Shown piece by piece: positions 1 to 11,015 of a DNA stretch of 64,000 nt. A program made the position numbers and the translations under genes. The DNA lies in the NCBI GenBank assembly GCA_024305745.1, contig JAHRBS010000004.1, positions 2,914,001 through 2,978,000 of the forward strand, given 5' to 3'. Origin of the DNA: Polyporus tsugae. Taxonomy: Eukaryota > Basidiomycota > Agaricomycetes > Polyporales > Polyporaceae. Position 1 is the stretch's first letter. Every line of letters starts with the position of its first letter. The notes beneath the pieces are model-generated. The model made no database searches, was not told the DNA's origin, and saw nothing but the letters and a program-made list of their open reading frames with translations.

Positions 1-397
1 CACGTGCAGGCCGTCCGGCGCTCCGAGCCGATCGACGACGCAGGAGACAACAAATGTCAACATTCGATTGTTTGAACCGTCCTTGTACCCATCTCGGGCA
101 CACCTACGTGGAGGAATAAGACGATACGTTGTGTCATGTCATTCCATGCGATCATAAATCATAAATGGGAGAGCATTGCGGTTGTACAGATACGCATAAG
201 CAAGTGGTGCAGATAACAACATGAGAAGTGAATGAAGCTATTACGTGTGTAAATGCTGAGCGCCGGGCAATGTCGATGAGGGACTGTGGGGGGTCCGAGT
301 CAACGATGGGCAGGGGCAAATTACGAATACGGTGAGGGTTCATATAACCGTAACACCTAGGGGAATACCGAGTGCGCGGTCGTCTGCCACGCGGACA
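1..397. other. 3' flank of STS1, to the window edge
   Basis: No gene supported. A CACGTG palindrome stands at positions 1-6. Confidence 0.4.
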
Positions 398-1680
398 CTA
401 AAGCTCGTCCATGGGGTGTACGGGCTGGCGTCCTACCAGCCATCCCACCTTGGAGACCCAGCAGTCCCGGATGTCCTTCATCATCTCCATCCCATGCTCC
501 TTCGCGTGGGCGAACTCGTCCAAACCACGCTCCCATGTCGTTACCGTCTCCCGTCCGAACATGCCGCCCTCGCGGTTAACAGTCTCGTCCACACGGTCGA
601 CCCAGGCCTTCCACTCTACTGCTAGACGGGAGGCCAGCATAGGGGCAAGAGATGCTTGGGTGAGCGGAGGTTGGGCCAGGATGTGTGACGTGAGAGCGGC
701 GAGGAAGAGGTATGTTTCCGTGGGGTGTAGCTTGTCTTTGTGCTGTTGGCGAAGCGCAGAGGCATGGGACTGCGCAGCCTGGGACCTCGAGGACGATGCG
801 GGTTCGGAGATAGCAGCGATAGAGAAGTAGGGAAGGTAGGAAAGGCATGCAGAGACATAGTCTTGTATGTGGGGTCGCAGCCGAGAAACGATATACTCCT
901 CTCGCATACCGCCGTTTGGCGCGCCAGAAGATGCCGAGCCGAAGCCTACGGGTCGTGCGCCAAACCCGAATCCAGCGGAGAAGGATGCGGTGGAGGTGCG
1001 ACTGCTGCCAAAACCGCCCGCATTGCCGAACGAAGACGGTGCTAGTGGTGAGAAGAGGGAGTTCGAGTAGGGGTATGCATCCTTGAGCTTCTGGGCCGAG
1101 TTAGCCAGCCCTTGCAAAGCGGCATCGAGGGTGGGGCGGGGTATGAGTGAAAGGATTGTTGGTTTGAGTGAGGGTTGTGCGGAAAGTAACGAGGTGAGGA
1201 GCGGCAGGAGAGACTGCGGGGGTAGAGTCGCTGTGCATCGATTAGCCACGGGCTTACGACGCCTTGGTCTGACCACTTACCGAGCAAAAAGCCCACGTCC
1301 ACATCACTCTCCTCACTCTGCGATGGCGGCTTATTCCCCTTCGCAGTATGTTGCTGCTCCTTTCCGGCACTTGGAACTGCCGCAGGTGTGATGCGAGCCC
1401 GTTTCGGTACCGCACGTTTCGGTCTCTCCGGGGTAGGGCTCCTGTCCATCCTCTCGTCCTCGTCCTCCGGCTCATGTCGCCTCTTCGCCCTCAGGGGAAC
1501 TTGCGATGGTGGCGAGGCAGCCCAGGGTGATGGCTGGGTGTGCGGGGCAGGAGACGGCCAGGTTGGCACCATTCCTGTGGTTGAAAGACCGAACCCGAAG
1601 CCAAGCGGTGAAGGTGAATGGCCGACGGGTCCGGGGTGGAAGCCAACTTGTAGCTGAGGGTGTGTAACGACATTTGCCAT
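398..1680 (-). CDS. STS1: Proteasome nuclear tether STS1/Cut8
   Basis: Two exons, 1281-1680 and 398-1230, joined across a 50-nt intron (GTAAGT..CACAG), give 410 aa. The N-terminal third is Pro-rich and disordered, with a basic cluster (RAKRRHEPEDEDERMD, then PKRAVPKRARI) that looks like a nuclear localisation signal. The second exon carries the Cut8 domain, including the family phrase LSLIPRPTLDAAL, and a helical C-terminal half ending in a Trp-rich segment. Cut8/Sts1 proteins anchor the 26S proteasome at the nuclear envelope and are themselves short-lived. The start is the first ATG of the long open exon, and phase is preserved at the junction. The proteasome subunit RPN2 is also in this window, 48 kb away. 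Family assignment is firm; the exact start is likely. Confidence 0.88.
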
Positions 1681-2458
1681 TGTCTAGTACGGGTCCTCAA
1701 AAAGATGGAGTGGAATGTGCAGCGGACGAGACGAAACAGAGAAGCAAGGCGCCGGAGCCGCGCCCAAAAACGCCTACGCGAAGCCGTTGCCTGCCCTAAG
1801 CTGCGCACGTGATCTCCATCATATAGCGAACTTTTTGCACTCCCTCGGCCGCCAACGCGCCTTGGTCTCTCCCAGGTCCCTGCCACCGCCCTTCGGATGC
1901 TCAGGAGGTATGTCCATTCCCTTGGTCGTTATTGCGATGACGAGAGAAAATGAATCGCTACTTCGAGACCTACTGGTCGATGAATGTAGAATCATATACC
2001 CAAATTTCCGAGCTCTCGTCCCGTCAACTCCCACTCGAAACTTACTTGTTCTGTTCTCGCAGGTTACCCTCCTATCTCTGCGGGCGTGTGTTGTGGTGGG
2101 CAGGTGAGCATCATGTCCGTCCATTAGAGTGATGAATAAACATAGAGTCAAGTCCTGAACTCGTCTTAAGGACGAGAAGTGACGATCATTACCATGCTAA
2201 TACTGACGTCCCATGCATTGCAACCGCTACGCGAGAACATGATTACTGACTTTTCACTTTGCAGTGCATTTCGTTGATTTCACTTTGGGGATGAAGTCTG
2301 GGATTCAGAAGGTTACAAGTTGGTATTGTGTTGTATGTGCTCTACTGTTGTAAGTCATTACAATGAAGCGAATGATATGGTATATACTTCTTTATGTGTA
2401 CGTATGTGCGTCCGTGCCGTCAGCAAAGAGAAAGGATGGAATGGTGTGTCGAAAAGGG
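1681..2458. other. Intergenic, STS1 promoter / CAS1 3' flank
   Basis: 778 bp. Open frames here have no protein-like texture and I call no gene. A TATATACTTC at about 2381 is in the presumed 3' flank of CAS1. Confidence 0.4.
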
Positions 2459-5361
2459 TTACAGTCGGGGCCACATAATGTTCAACAACCACATGCCGCC
2501 CACACCGATCAGCAGCTTGGTCTTCAATCCAGGCTTCCACTCCGAATTGCCGTACCACACACGGAAGCCGGGTGAAGGCGGGGTCGACGAGCCTTCCGCA
2601 AGACGGTCGATCCAGCGAGGTTGGGGTCGCGCTGGAGTGTCAGGATCCTGTGGCAGAGGGTCCCCATCGCGGTCCTTCCGCTCCTCTTCCTGGCTTTGAG
2701 GGACCATGAAGATCACTTCTTGACCCTCTTCGGACTGGGATACGGGAGGTGCCTCGGGTCTCTGCGAGCCGTGGCCATTACCCTGCTGAGACGTTGTGGG
2801 CAACACTGCGTTCTTCTTCGGCGAACCGCATATCCAATTGGTGATCTCCCCAGTGGCTTTGGCCACGAGGTGAGAAACGTAGATGAAGACGATGGTGGTG
2901 AGAAGCAAGTTTAGAGGGCGAGAGTGGCGTCCGGGCAGGACGACAAGGATACCCTTGGTGTCGCCAGCGAGCCAGAGGTGGTACTGGATAATGAATGTCT
3001 CCAGGGAACATGTGCCGATGAATGCAAACAGGCGTGACGAGCCTGAACGCAAGATCACGTTCGCGTTACGCAAAACGACGAACGCGCCGATAGGGAGGAA
3101 GGATACGAAGGGGTGCCATCCGTTGTAGACGAACTTGTCCGGCTGAGACAGCTCGAACGCGAAGAACCAGAGCAGGATGACCGCAGAGACCCCCGAGGCA
3201 ATCTTTACGGCGAGCGGCCAAAGGGGGTGGTCGGTGAGACGGTGGTCCCGAATCTTGATCATAGCAAGCGCGGTCAACATCCCGAAGTATACGATCCATA
3301 GGTCGAGGTTAACGCGGAAGGCCCACTCCCGAGCGTCCCAATGGATTGCGCAAAAGCTTTCGAGGAACTGGAACAGCGCCTCGAACATCCACTGTTGACC
3401 CATGAACATCGTCACGACAATCATGGAAAGCAGCAGTTTGACGACTAGGAAAGACGTGCGGTCGTTGTACTGCGAGCCGATGGCCATGGTCCCGTAAATG
3501 ATCAGATACCACTGGGACACCAGAGGTGCGAAGTAGTAGTAGAGATAATCGGTGTCCATAGTATACGCCAGCAACAGCGTGAGCAGGTTAAGGCGGAGCA
3601 ATACCTGCGAGGACGATTATGAGCGAAAAAAATCGGCATTGGAGAACACAGGGCGGGGACTCACTTGAGCGACGCGCAGCAGCCCGAAGTCGGCCTTCTT
3701 GACGTAGAAGGTAGTGTGACCATAACCCGTCATGAACAGGTACGCTGCCACGAGAACTCGGATAGGGTTGTAAATCCCGGAGATCTTCGATGCGCCAGTG
3801 TAATGATATATTAAGATTGCAACTGCACGGACACAAAGGCTGATGAGAAATAACGCATACGGACAAAAGCGAGATGAACTAACTCTGCATCCAGCCCTTC
3901 CACTCGTCCGTCTGTTCTCTGTTCAGGAACCCGAGATCCTTGTCCCCACGCGTCACTGTGAGGAGTCCGAGGGCTAGACTCAGAAGCGTCAAGAACGCGA
4001 ACGTCCAGGGGTCAAACTGCTTCTGTTCCTTCAACCAATATCCCGTGCGATCTGCCAGAAAGATCATAGCAGAGGCGAAACTGAACACGAGCGCGGGAAC
4101 TTCATCGTCCTTGACCATGGGAAGGCCAGAAGAACGAGGACCTGAGCACAGACACAGTCAGGAGGGACAAGAAGGTCAGTCAGACGGGCACTCACTGAAT
4201 CGACGGGCGAGCAACCAGTTCGCGGGACCCCAAAGCATGATTCCGGCGAGCAGAAGTAGGTGCAATGGAGCGGGCCAAGGATACGAGCGGCAGCAGGTCT
4301 TGTCGAACGGGAACTTCTTGGGCAGCGCGTCATTGCACTGCAGGTTCAGCAACACTTGCGCCTGCATGCCAACAATAGGGTCGGAGAAGTGGAGTCCATC
4401 CGCTGTCTGCGATGGATGCAACATTTTGTTGAACACCAGCGGTAATGAGACTGGCATGCCGGTGGGACGGGCGACTGGAATGGGGAGGAAATAGAACGGA
4501 TCGCGGAGTGCAGCCGGCTGTATCCTATGTAGCAAGTCCGAGTTCATAGCATCGATGTCCGACGCATGCATGGAGGCGGCGCGATCCCGAGAGAGCTTCG
4601 ATGATATAATATCCTCGATAGGGAGCACAACGACATGATCTGCGAGGGGGTACCGTGCTTGCGAAATGACGTCGAGTGTAGACTCCATAGTGGCTTCCCA
4701 TGCAGGAAGACCGCCAGATCCGGCGTAACGAAGATACCAGAGTCCGGAACCAATAACCAAGAGAGCGGGCGTATCTGAGGGAGAAGCCCGTTCGCGATGG
4801 CGCAAGAGTGTGTAGATGTCACTTGAGTTCAAGAAGGGATCCCAGCGGAAGGAGAGTTGGACGTCGTTGTTGGACGTATAAGTGTAGTCCATGTGCTTGT
4901 GCTCGTCGTCCGGTGGACCCGACGGAAGGCTGTTGTCCACAATGTGGGCGAATTGGAAGTATAGCTGTCGAGTGACGGAATCTCCGATGAAGACGACACG
5001 TCTTGACTTCATGCACGTCGAGACGTCCTTGGCTTGGTACTGATACATCATACAGCCTGACGTTCGGGACATTAGCGGCAGCAGCAAGCAGTAAAGACAT
5101 ACAGACACACCATTTGGTTGCCAATTCCGAAACTTCGCATCCAGCCATCGGCCCTCCGTGAGTAAAGCATTGCAGTGGAGTGGATCTGGGCGGTCTGGAC
5201 ATAAGGCTGTCAAGGCTATCCAAGGCTAGAGAGCGGGCGTGTAACGTACCGATGACACCGTATCGCAGAAGTCCGAGCGCGACAGCTATGCCAACGCATG
5301 CCCATGACAAGTAGTGCGGCCATAGAGGGTTGAGAGAGAACTGGAAGCGCTTGGGAGGCAT
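2459..5361 (-). CDS. CAS1: Cas1-type polysaccharide O-acetyltransferase (CASD1-like)
   Basis: Six exons (5250-5361, 5111-5206, 4196-5056, 3884-4141, 3665-3822, 2459-3604) give 876 aa. A signal-anchor helix near residues 15-33 is followed by a luminal SGNH/GDSL-like domain with [12 protein letters not shown] around residue 90 and a DGLHFSD segment near 300, matching the Ser and Asp-His of that esterase fold. The rest is a multi-pass acyltransferase region, including [19 protein letters not shown] and [13 protein letters not shown], both typical of the Cas1 acyltransferase family. Cryptococcus Cas1p O-acetylates capsular glucuronoxylomannan and animal CASD1 acetylates sialic acid, so here a Golgi acetyltransferase acting on an extracellular or cell-wall glycan is inferred. 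The C-terminal about 110 residues are polar and low complexity. Family call is firm; the substrate is unknown. Confidence 0.9.
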
Positions 5362-5836
5362 GACGTCGTGTCTGGTGTACGAGTACGATGCGATTGAAAC
5401 TAGCGTTTCAGCGTGATAGCATCAGGAACGCTTTGTGAAGGTGTACCCTGGGGCGAAAAGAAGTGTTGGTCTCCGGGAGATCCAACAGACGGCCGATGGA
5501 GTGGAGGAAGGTGAAGAAAGCGCGCGGGCGCGGCTCTTCGGGTCGTGTGCTGTAGTACAATAACATTATTGTGTAGTGGCGCTCGTGGCTCAGCTACCAC
5601 CTAACAATCATTGCGATGATATAGGGGAGCGTATGCTGCAAAGTCCTCGATTGATGTCCGCGTAACCTTACTGTCTACTAACTGTGGCGTCCAAAAAGGA
5701 GCGTGGCTAGTAGTGCAATGAATGTACATGTGAAGAAAAGAGCCTGACTGTCCGTAATGAATACAAGGTATTATGGTATGTACACAACTCAATGACACGG
5801 TGGGGGTTCGCGTAACAGGATCAAAAGGTGATCATG
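5362..5836. other. Intergenic, CAS1 promoter / rhomboid 3' flank
   Basis: 475 bp between tandem leftward genes. No gene or convincing element. Confidence 0.4.
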
Positions 5837-7699
5837 TTAGACAGAGCCCGACGAGAATCCAGTCCTGCGAATATATCAATCAGACGAGTAATTGGTGGAA
5901 AACGCGATGCGAATTTGGACTTACCCTTTGCAGTGATTGTTGGAGGAAGTAGGTATGCATGACAGGTATCTACACCACGAACATGCTGCGTAAGGATCGG
6001 ACGTGTAGAAGTTGCGGATCAGAACAACGAAGAGAACAATCGCCAATGGGACAGAAATGAGTCGCAGCGCAATCACAATCGACCGATGGCGGGTAGATGG
6101 GTTGATGATTGGGTAAAGAGCCATGCCAACCAGGAGGCCCATGAGGAGGCCACCAAGGTGTGCGAAGTTGTCTACATCTAACGCGAAGCAGCTCAGGGGT
6201 GTTCTCCAAGATATACGTGCAGAGGTGGACTTACAAGGGATGAACCCAAGGGCGACACCGATGATCAATTCGATGATCATGAACACCAGCTTCTTGCCTG
6301 GCTGGTATGTGTACCTCCAGTGCGCGAAGAGGTCGACCCAGGCAACCTAAAACGCGTCGATCAGCCCATGTGGTTCAAGTACATCCGGATATCCATACGC
6401 TTACCGCAACAGTTCCGAAGATCGCACCACTAGCACCCACCGATGGTGAGCTGACCAAAGAGAAGTTGCCACCAAGAACATTACTGTTTCCTCATGAGCG
6501 AGAGATGTACTGAGCATCTAGAGAGCACCCGTACCCAAATATTCCAGCAGCAAAGTAAAGGATGAGGAAAGCGATCGTTCCCATCTCTCGCTCAACTTGC
6601 GCGGACGCGGTCATTTGAGCGAGCATGTTCAACAGGAAGTGGATCAGGCCAGCATGAAGGAATATAGGTGTGATAAATCTGTAGGCTGAGGTGTTGGCAT
6701 TTCAAGGCGATGGCAAACAATTAGTTGGAAGGCGCACCTGAACCACTGGTCTGGCACCTCATCATGGAAACCACCGAAACCGCATATGTCCTCTAAAGAA
6801 CACAGTTCCGTGACGGGGTTGGCCGTGTTGTTGAGACCTAGATCACAGCATACGTTTAGCACAGCTTGGGACAGTTTGGAGGCCGTCGAGACTGACAAGG
6901 CACGGCCGTCGTCACAGGGAAGTCCGTGACGTTCTTCATGCACGGCGGGAACCTCGCACCGAGTTCAATTAGTGCTGAGGAAGAGGGCCCCAGCATAGGA
7001 TTCACAACCGGCTAGACCAGGGTCAGAGCTGATGGATATGTGGAATAAGTGATGCGCACCTTGAACGAGAACGGCGTTCCCTGGGCCTTCTGGTTCGTCA
7101 CCAGCTCATAAATGAGAACACCCAACATGACTGCAGCCAACGTCCATGCTGAAGTCCGGTGTTACTTAGACATAACCCGCCATGAGAGGAGGTGAGGCAC
7201 GCACAAGCTATAGGGAATCTCTGGACACCAACACCCCGCTTTTTGTCCTCTATACGCTGAGCCAAGGGATAGAGACCGAAATACCGCTGGAGCATGTTTG
7301 GTCTCTTGCTCATCATCTCCGCTGACTTTGCGGCGGGAACGGTGAATGGCTCCTCGGCGATGTCTACAGGAACCTCAGCTGGACATTCGCTGCAGTTATG
7401 GACACAGTGAACGCACCCATGTCCTCATAACGCGTCTGGCGAGCATATTCGTGGGGTTGGTTGTATGTCTCGGGCTTGGGAGTGAAGGGCTCGTCGAGCT
7501 TGGCGTCTGACTGGGTCGGACCACTTGGATAGTGATTGAAGTCCTCATCAGTGTAGCTGTAGCGGTAGTCGGGCTGATAGACGGGATTGTGGAACTCGTG
7601 CGATGTGCCACTCGGCTCGTTGGAGTGAGCGAGAAGGGGTTTGGAATCAGAGTCAAGGTCGGCATCGCCAGTGTGGGGATTCGGCAGCGGGGATATCAT
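5837..7699 (-). CDS. Rhomboid-family intramembrane serine protease
   Basis: Ten exons (7417-7699, 7205-7363, 7060-7148, 6897-7011, 6738-6837, 6535-6678, 6405-6483, 6235-6346, 5925-6177, 5837-5864) give 453 aa. A cytosolic, Tyr/Pro-rich N-terminus of about 160 residues precedes the first membrane helix (TLAAVMLGVLIYELV). The rhomboid core has the catalytic Ser in GASGAIFG (about residue 315) and the His in NFAHLGGLLMGL (about residue 367), plus an HFLLNMLAQ helix. A Cys-rich loop (PCLNNTANPVTELCSLEDICG) lies between helices 1 and 2, as in secretase-type eukaryotic rhomboids. The last 9 residues come from a tiny terminal exon reached by a GTAAGT donor; reading through instead would stop two codons later. 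Likely secretory-pathway location. Well supported. Confidence 0.9.
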
Positions 7700-8343
7700 G
7701 ACGGGTCGTTACAAGGTGCGTGTATGGGAGGAGCACAAGAACACAGAACGAGACGGCAGCGGGCAAGGTCTGAATCGGGAGGGGGGCGAAGATGGACGGA
7801 AGCAGCGCAGTAGACAAGAAGGCAGCATTGGCATATATGAGCGGGACATGTGGCTTCGGGCACGGTTACATACTTGGCATTTCGTCTGCACGGCCTTCCA
7901 CTTATCGGACTGCCTCATATTCTGCCGCTAAGCTCACTGCTGTAATGCTCAGTGGCGGCCAGGCCTCCCCCCCCGTCGTCCTGCCACGGGTGACCGGGTC
8001 TAACGCGCACATGAAACTGACGATGCTCTGTGCCACACCACTCAAAACTCAAAACTGGGTCAGCTTGGCGACTTAGTACATATTTATTTGCGGCTCTCGC
8101 TCCGCCACCACAGACGTGCTGCGCCGCCGCCGCCGCCATGACGAAGTCCGAAAATATCGCAGCGACCATCGGTGACAATCCGTCCCGCGTACCCACCCGT
8201 CGCCTTCATACCACTGCTTCTAAAGTTCCAGCCTTCCAGGCCGTGCATAAATACTATATACTGCGCACTCTGATACATGCGTACCGATGCATTCCCCCAA
8301 AAATGCGGTCAAGGATTAACGAATTCATGTATCCCACCATCGC
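7700..8343. other. Intergenic: rhomboid promoter and 3' flank of the DLH-like gene
   Basis: The rhomboid gene starts leftward at 7699 and the next gene ends at 8344. The stretch holds a CGC-triplet run near 8121-8138 and a CATAAATAC followed by TATATA at 8246-8260 on the plus strand, which is a TATA-like sequence with no plus-strand gene behind it. I see no coding exon. Confidence 0.5.
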
Positions 8344-10334
8344 TCAATCGATAGGCAGCCCTTCGCTTTCCTTCCACCTCGCAAGCAAAGTGTTGCTTGG
8401 CATCCCGAACGGGTCCACCACCTTGTGCGCAACCTCTGCACCAGCAACTGGCAAACCCTTGGGATCAAGGAGGCCGAGCTGCAGGGCAGGCGTAACAGTC
8501 AGCCTCCTTTCAAGCCACTGAGACCGGGACTCGCACCTGTACCAGAACAGAGGCCTGGTCCCAGTAGCTGCACGCATTTGATAAGAATGAGAAATGTCGT
8601 CATCGCAGTAAACATCGAGGCTTACATGTGTCTGTGCGACAGTGTGCGCCGGTGCCATCAGTCAAAGGATCACCTCCGCCACGAGGAGAGAGCTCACTCG
8701 AAGGTCAACTTGTCACCCCTGAACGCGACCACGCCGACAAGTGCTATTTCCAACGGCTTGCCAGTAGGTTTGATGCCCGGCAAGAAGTAGTCAATCTCCT
8801 GAAAGAAAGAAGCGTATTCAGTCGAACGCATGTTTCTGAGCGCGGACATGAAGGGATTCTGCCGACAGTCGTGTGAGTGCACTTGAATATCATCTCGTCA
8901 ATGATTCTATCCGTGCCGACTACCAGAGCAGTCGCGCCAATGTGTCAGTAAACCCGGGACACGCCTTGGTACGCTTCCGAGGGTCAGTTATTGACGTACT
9001 TGTGCGCGATACGGTGATCATCTCGGTGTCCGGCGGCGTAACCTATTCGGGGAACGTGGCGTCGGTGAGCAGAATATCAAATCAACACAGCCCTGTGCAG
9101 GACTCACGTTCTCCCTAACAAAGTGATACTGCGCCCCGCACAATGTTCCCGTGAAGGTATCTTTCAGCCGACGCGAGGAGGTGCTACGGATGCCGTGAGA
9201 CGGACCTTGTAGAAGCGTGCCAGGTCTTGGAACCCTACACCACCGGTCATCGTGGCAACGTGGTTCACATACGGTGTTGATACCTGCGTTCACGGATGCT
9301 CAGTCAGCTGGAGTTCATGCCCTTGGGCGTAGGACTGCGGAGCGGCAGCGACGCACCATCGTAGCCATTGTCTCTGTCGAACAATGACGGGACAGCAGGG
9401 CATGTCAGATCACGGTTTGAGGGGTGCATGGATCTGACGACGAGGTACTCAGCGCATCCCGCTTCTCGAATTCCTGAACCATAACATGAGCGTTCAAGAC
9501 ACTCTCAACCGAACACCTGAACGCACGAAGTACGTGTGCCTCTCCCAAAGCTTCTCGAGCTGGAAGTGAGGCCCGAGTTCCCTCCGAAGCAGCGTAAGGG
9601 TCCGCATGTATGAGAGGTTGTTCGCCGACCGGAGATGGGGCGCGATCGTCCTGATCTTCCCACTCGCGTGGTCGATCGGGGGCCCTGCCTCGAACGGGAA
9701 TGGGGGCGACGATGAGACGAGAGGGTATGTGAAGACAGACACTGGGGGTGGCTTCGAGGTGGGTATCCCTAACGCCTCCTGTTCAGCGATGTCGAGGAGG
9801 GACGCTTGGAGGACTTCTTGTTTGGCAGAGAGGTGAAACACGGTGCTGCAGCATGATGTTAATCCAACGATACATGAGGTAGGACCGAGATAAACGGAGA
9901 ACATCAACTCACGGAACGGTCGTGCCATCGGCGTGATTGTAGATAAGCCCCTTGCCGTTCTCGACCCGGGGACAGAAGTGAACACAGGCCTTAAGCTTTC
10001 CTGCGCTGAGGATGGCACCAGCAACGGTTAGATCCGTACTCTCGATTCCGTACGTCAGAAGGGCCCATTCGGCCTCAGTTCCAAGTTTAGTGCTAGCTTC
10101 TGCGAACCCGGCATTCAGACTCTCCGTCGTGTTGGGGTAGTGTACGAGGACGACGTCATAACCCTCCTCGCTTAACTGTGAGGGTAAGCAACGAGCAATC
10201 AGCTACTTTCGTAGTGAACATGAGAGACATTATCTCACTTGCTGACCCCATGATTCCTGCTCGTCGGTTATCAGGAGGACCAACGCCGCGGGCTTCGTTA
10301 CAGGCGCGACAGCGTTTGCAAACGTACGGGACAT
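8344..10334 (-). CDS. Dienelactone-hydrolase-like / NTF2 (SnoaL)-like fusion protein
   Basis: Thirteen exons keep one open frame of 395 aa: 10239-10334, 9913-10175, 9527-9845, 9449-9473, 9357-9373, 9206-9283, 9108-9128, 9000-9042, 8867-8919, 8698-8798, 8626-8631, 8537-8567, 8344-8478. Several exons are under 30 nt and one is only 6 nt. The N-terminal half resembles fungal dienelactone hydrolase/carboxymethylenebutenolidase-like proteins (ALVLLITDEQESWGQQ, GYDVVLVHYPNTTESL) but lacks an obvious G-x-C-x-G nucleophile elbow. The C-terminal half (YVNHVATMTGGVG, FEHIYWDQASVL, LGLLDPKGLPVAG) is an NTF2/SnoaL-like fold common to these fungal proteins. The substrate is unknown. The start is uncertain: the frame is open upstream for about 12 more codons (ADPPFKPS..), so a short extra 5' exon ending near 10370 is possible. 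The ninth intron uses a weak GTCGGC donor. Confidence 0.8.
8626..8631 (-). other. 6-nt internal micro-exon of the DLH-like gene
   Basis: ACACAT on the minus strand, between acceptor TCGCACAG and donor GTAAGC. It completes a Glu codon, encodes His and starts an Ile codon, giving FEHIYWDQ. Flanking introns are 66 and 58 nt. Confidence 0.8.
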
Positions 10335-11015
10335 CGTGGTCGAAGCTGAGGGTTTGAATGGCGGATCTGCACGGTCTGTCGTCGCAGCACGGATATATAT
10401 CCCTGTCGGATCGATGGGAATATACGATACTTGGCGTGGGCATCTTCACCAGATAGGTTCAAGTAGTTCCAGTTTACAGTATTGTCGTGGGAACGGTCCG
10501 CATGGCCGGATTGTGAGAGGGGCGGTGGCTTTCCGCAAATCCCATGCAGAAGTGAGTCCTACAGTCTATCTAGAAGCTCCACAGCTCGAGCTCACTTCGA
10601 AGAAATTGAAGATCCCCTACGTGTTTCTAACACCTATGTCGGAGGCGAGCACGCAGAGATTTGAGGGCCGCCATTGCGTCAAAATCTATGTCCACGATGG
10701 CAGATTCAACCGTATTTCCGTTACGTCCGTGCGAGAAATAGCCCGCGTGTCAAGCGACAGAACTTAAGGTGGTGGTTGACAAGGATCCATTAAATGTTAA
10801 GCGCCTGCAGACTCCTATACCGCTGACGCTCACAAACATCCGCATCCATTGGTTCTATGCAATCTGTTCTCTGTTCTCTGTTGTGACCTGGTCCCGTCCT
10901 AGCGGGTATGCAAAATGAAATAAACAGCAGCAGTATGTACGTACATATCAGGCGACAGCAATGCAACATCGACAATTATTCGGGTCCATTCTCCCAGTCT
11001 CCTCTCCGACGCTCG
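10335..11015. other. Intergenic, including DLH-like 5' region and DIL-gene 3' flank
   Basis: Between the leftward DLH-like gene and the 3' end of the leftward DIL gene. A GTATATTCC stretch at about 10418-10426 on the minus strand could be a TATA region or part of a 5' intron. The rest shows no coding signature I can support. Confidence 0.4.

Noticed and set aside
8030..8521. Plus-strand open frame of 163 codons with an upstream CATAAATAC/TATATA
   Set aside because: It is antisense to the last exon of the DLH-like gene and its sequence is not protein-like; the TATA-like motif alone does not support a gene.
10336..10767. Plus-strand open frame of 143 codons
   Set aside because: It is antisense to the DLH-like start region, lacks recognisable motifs and has no splice-supported extension.
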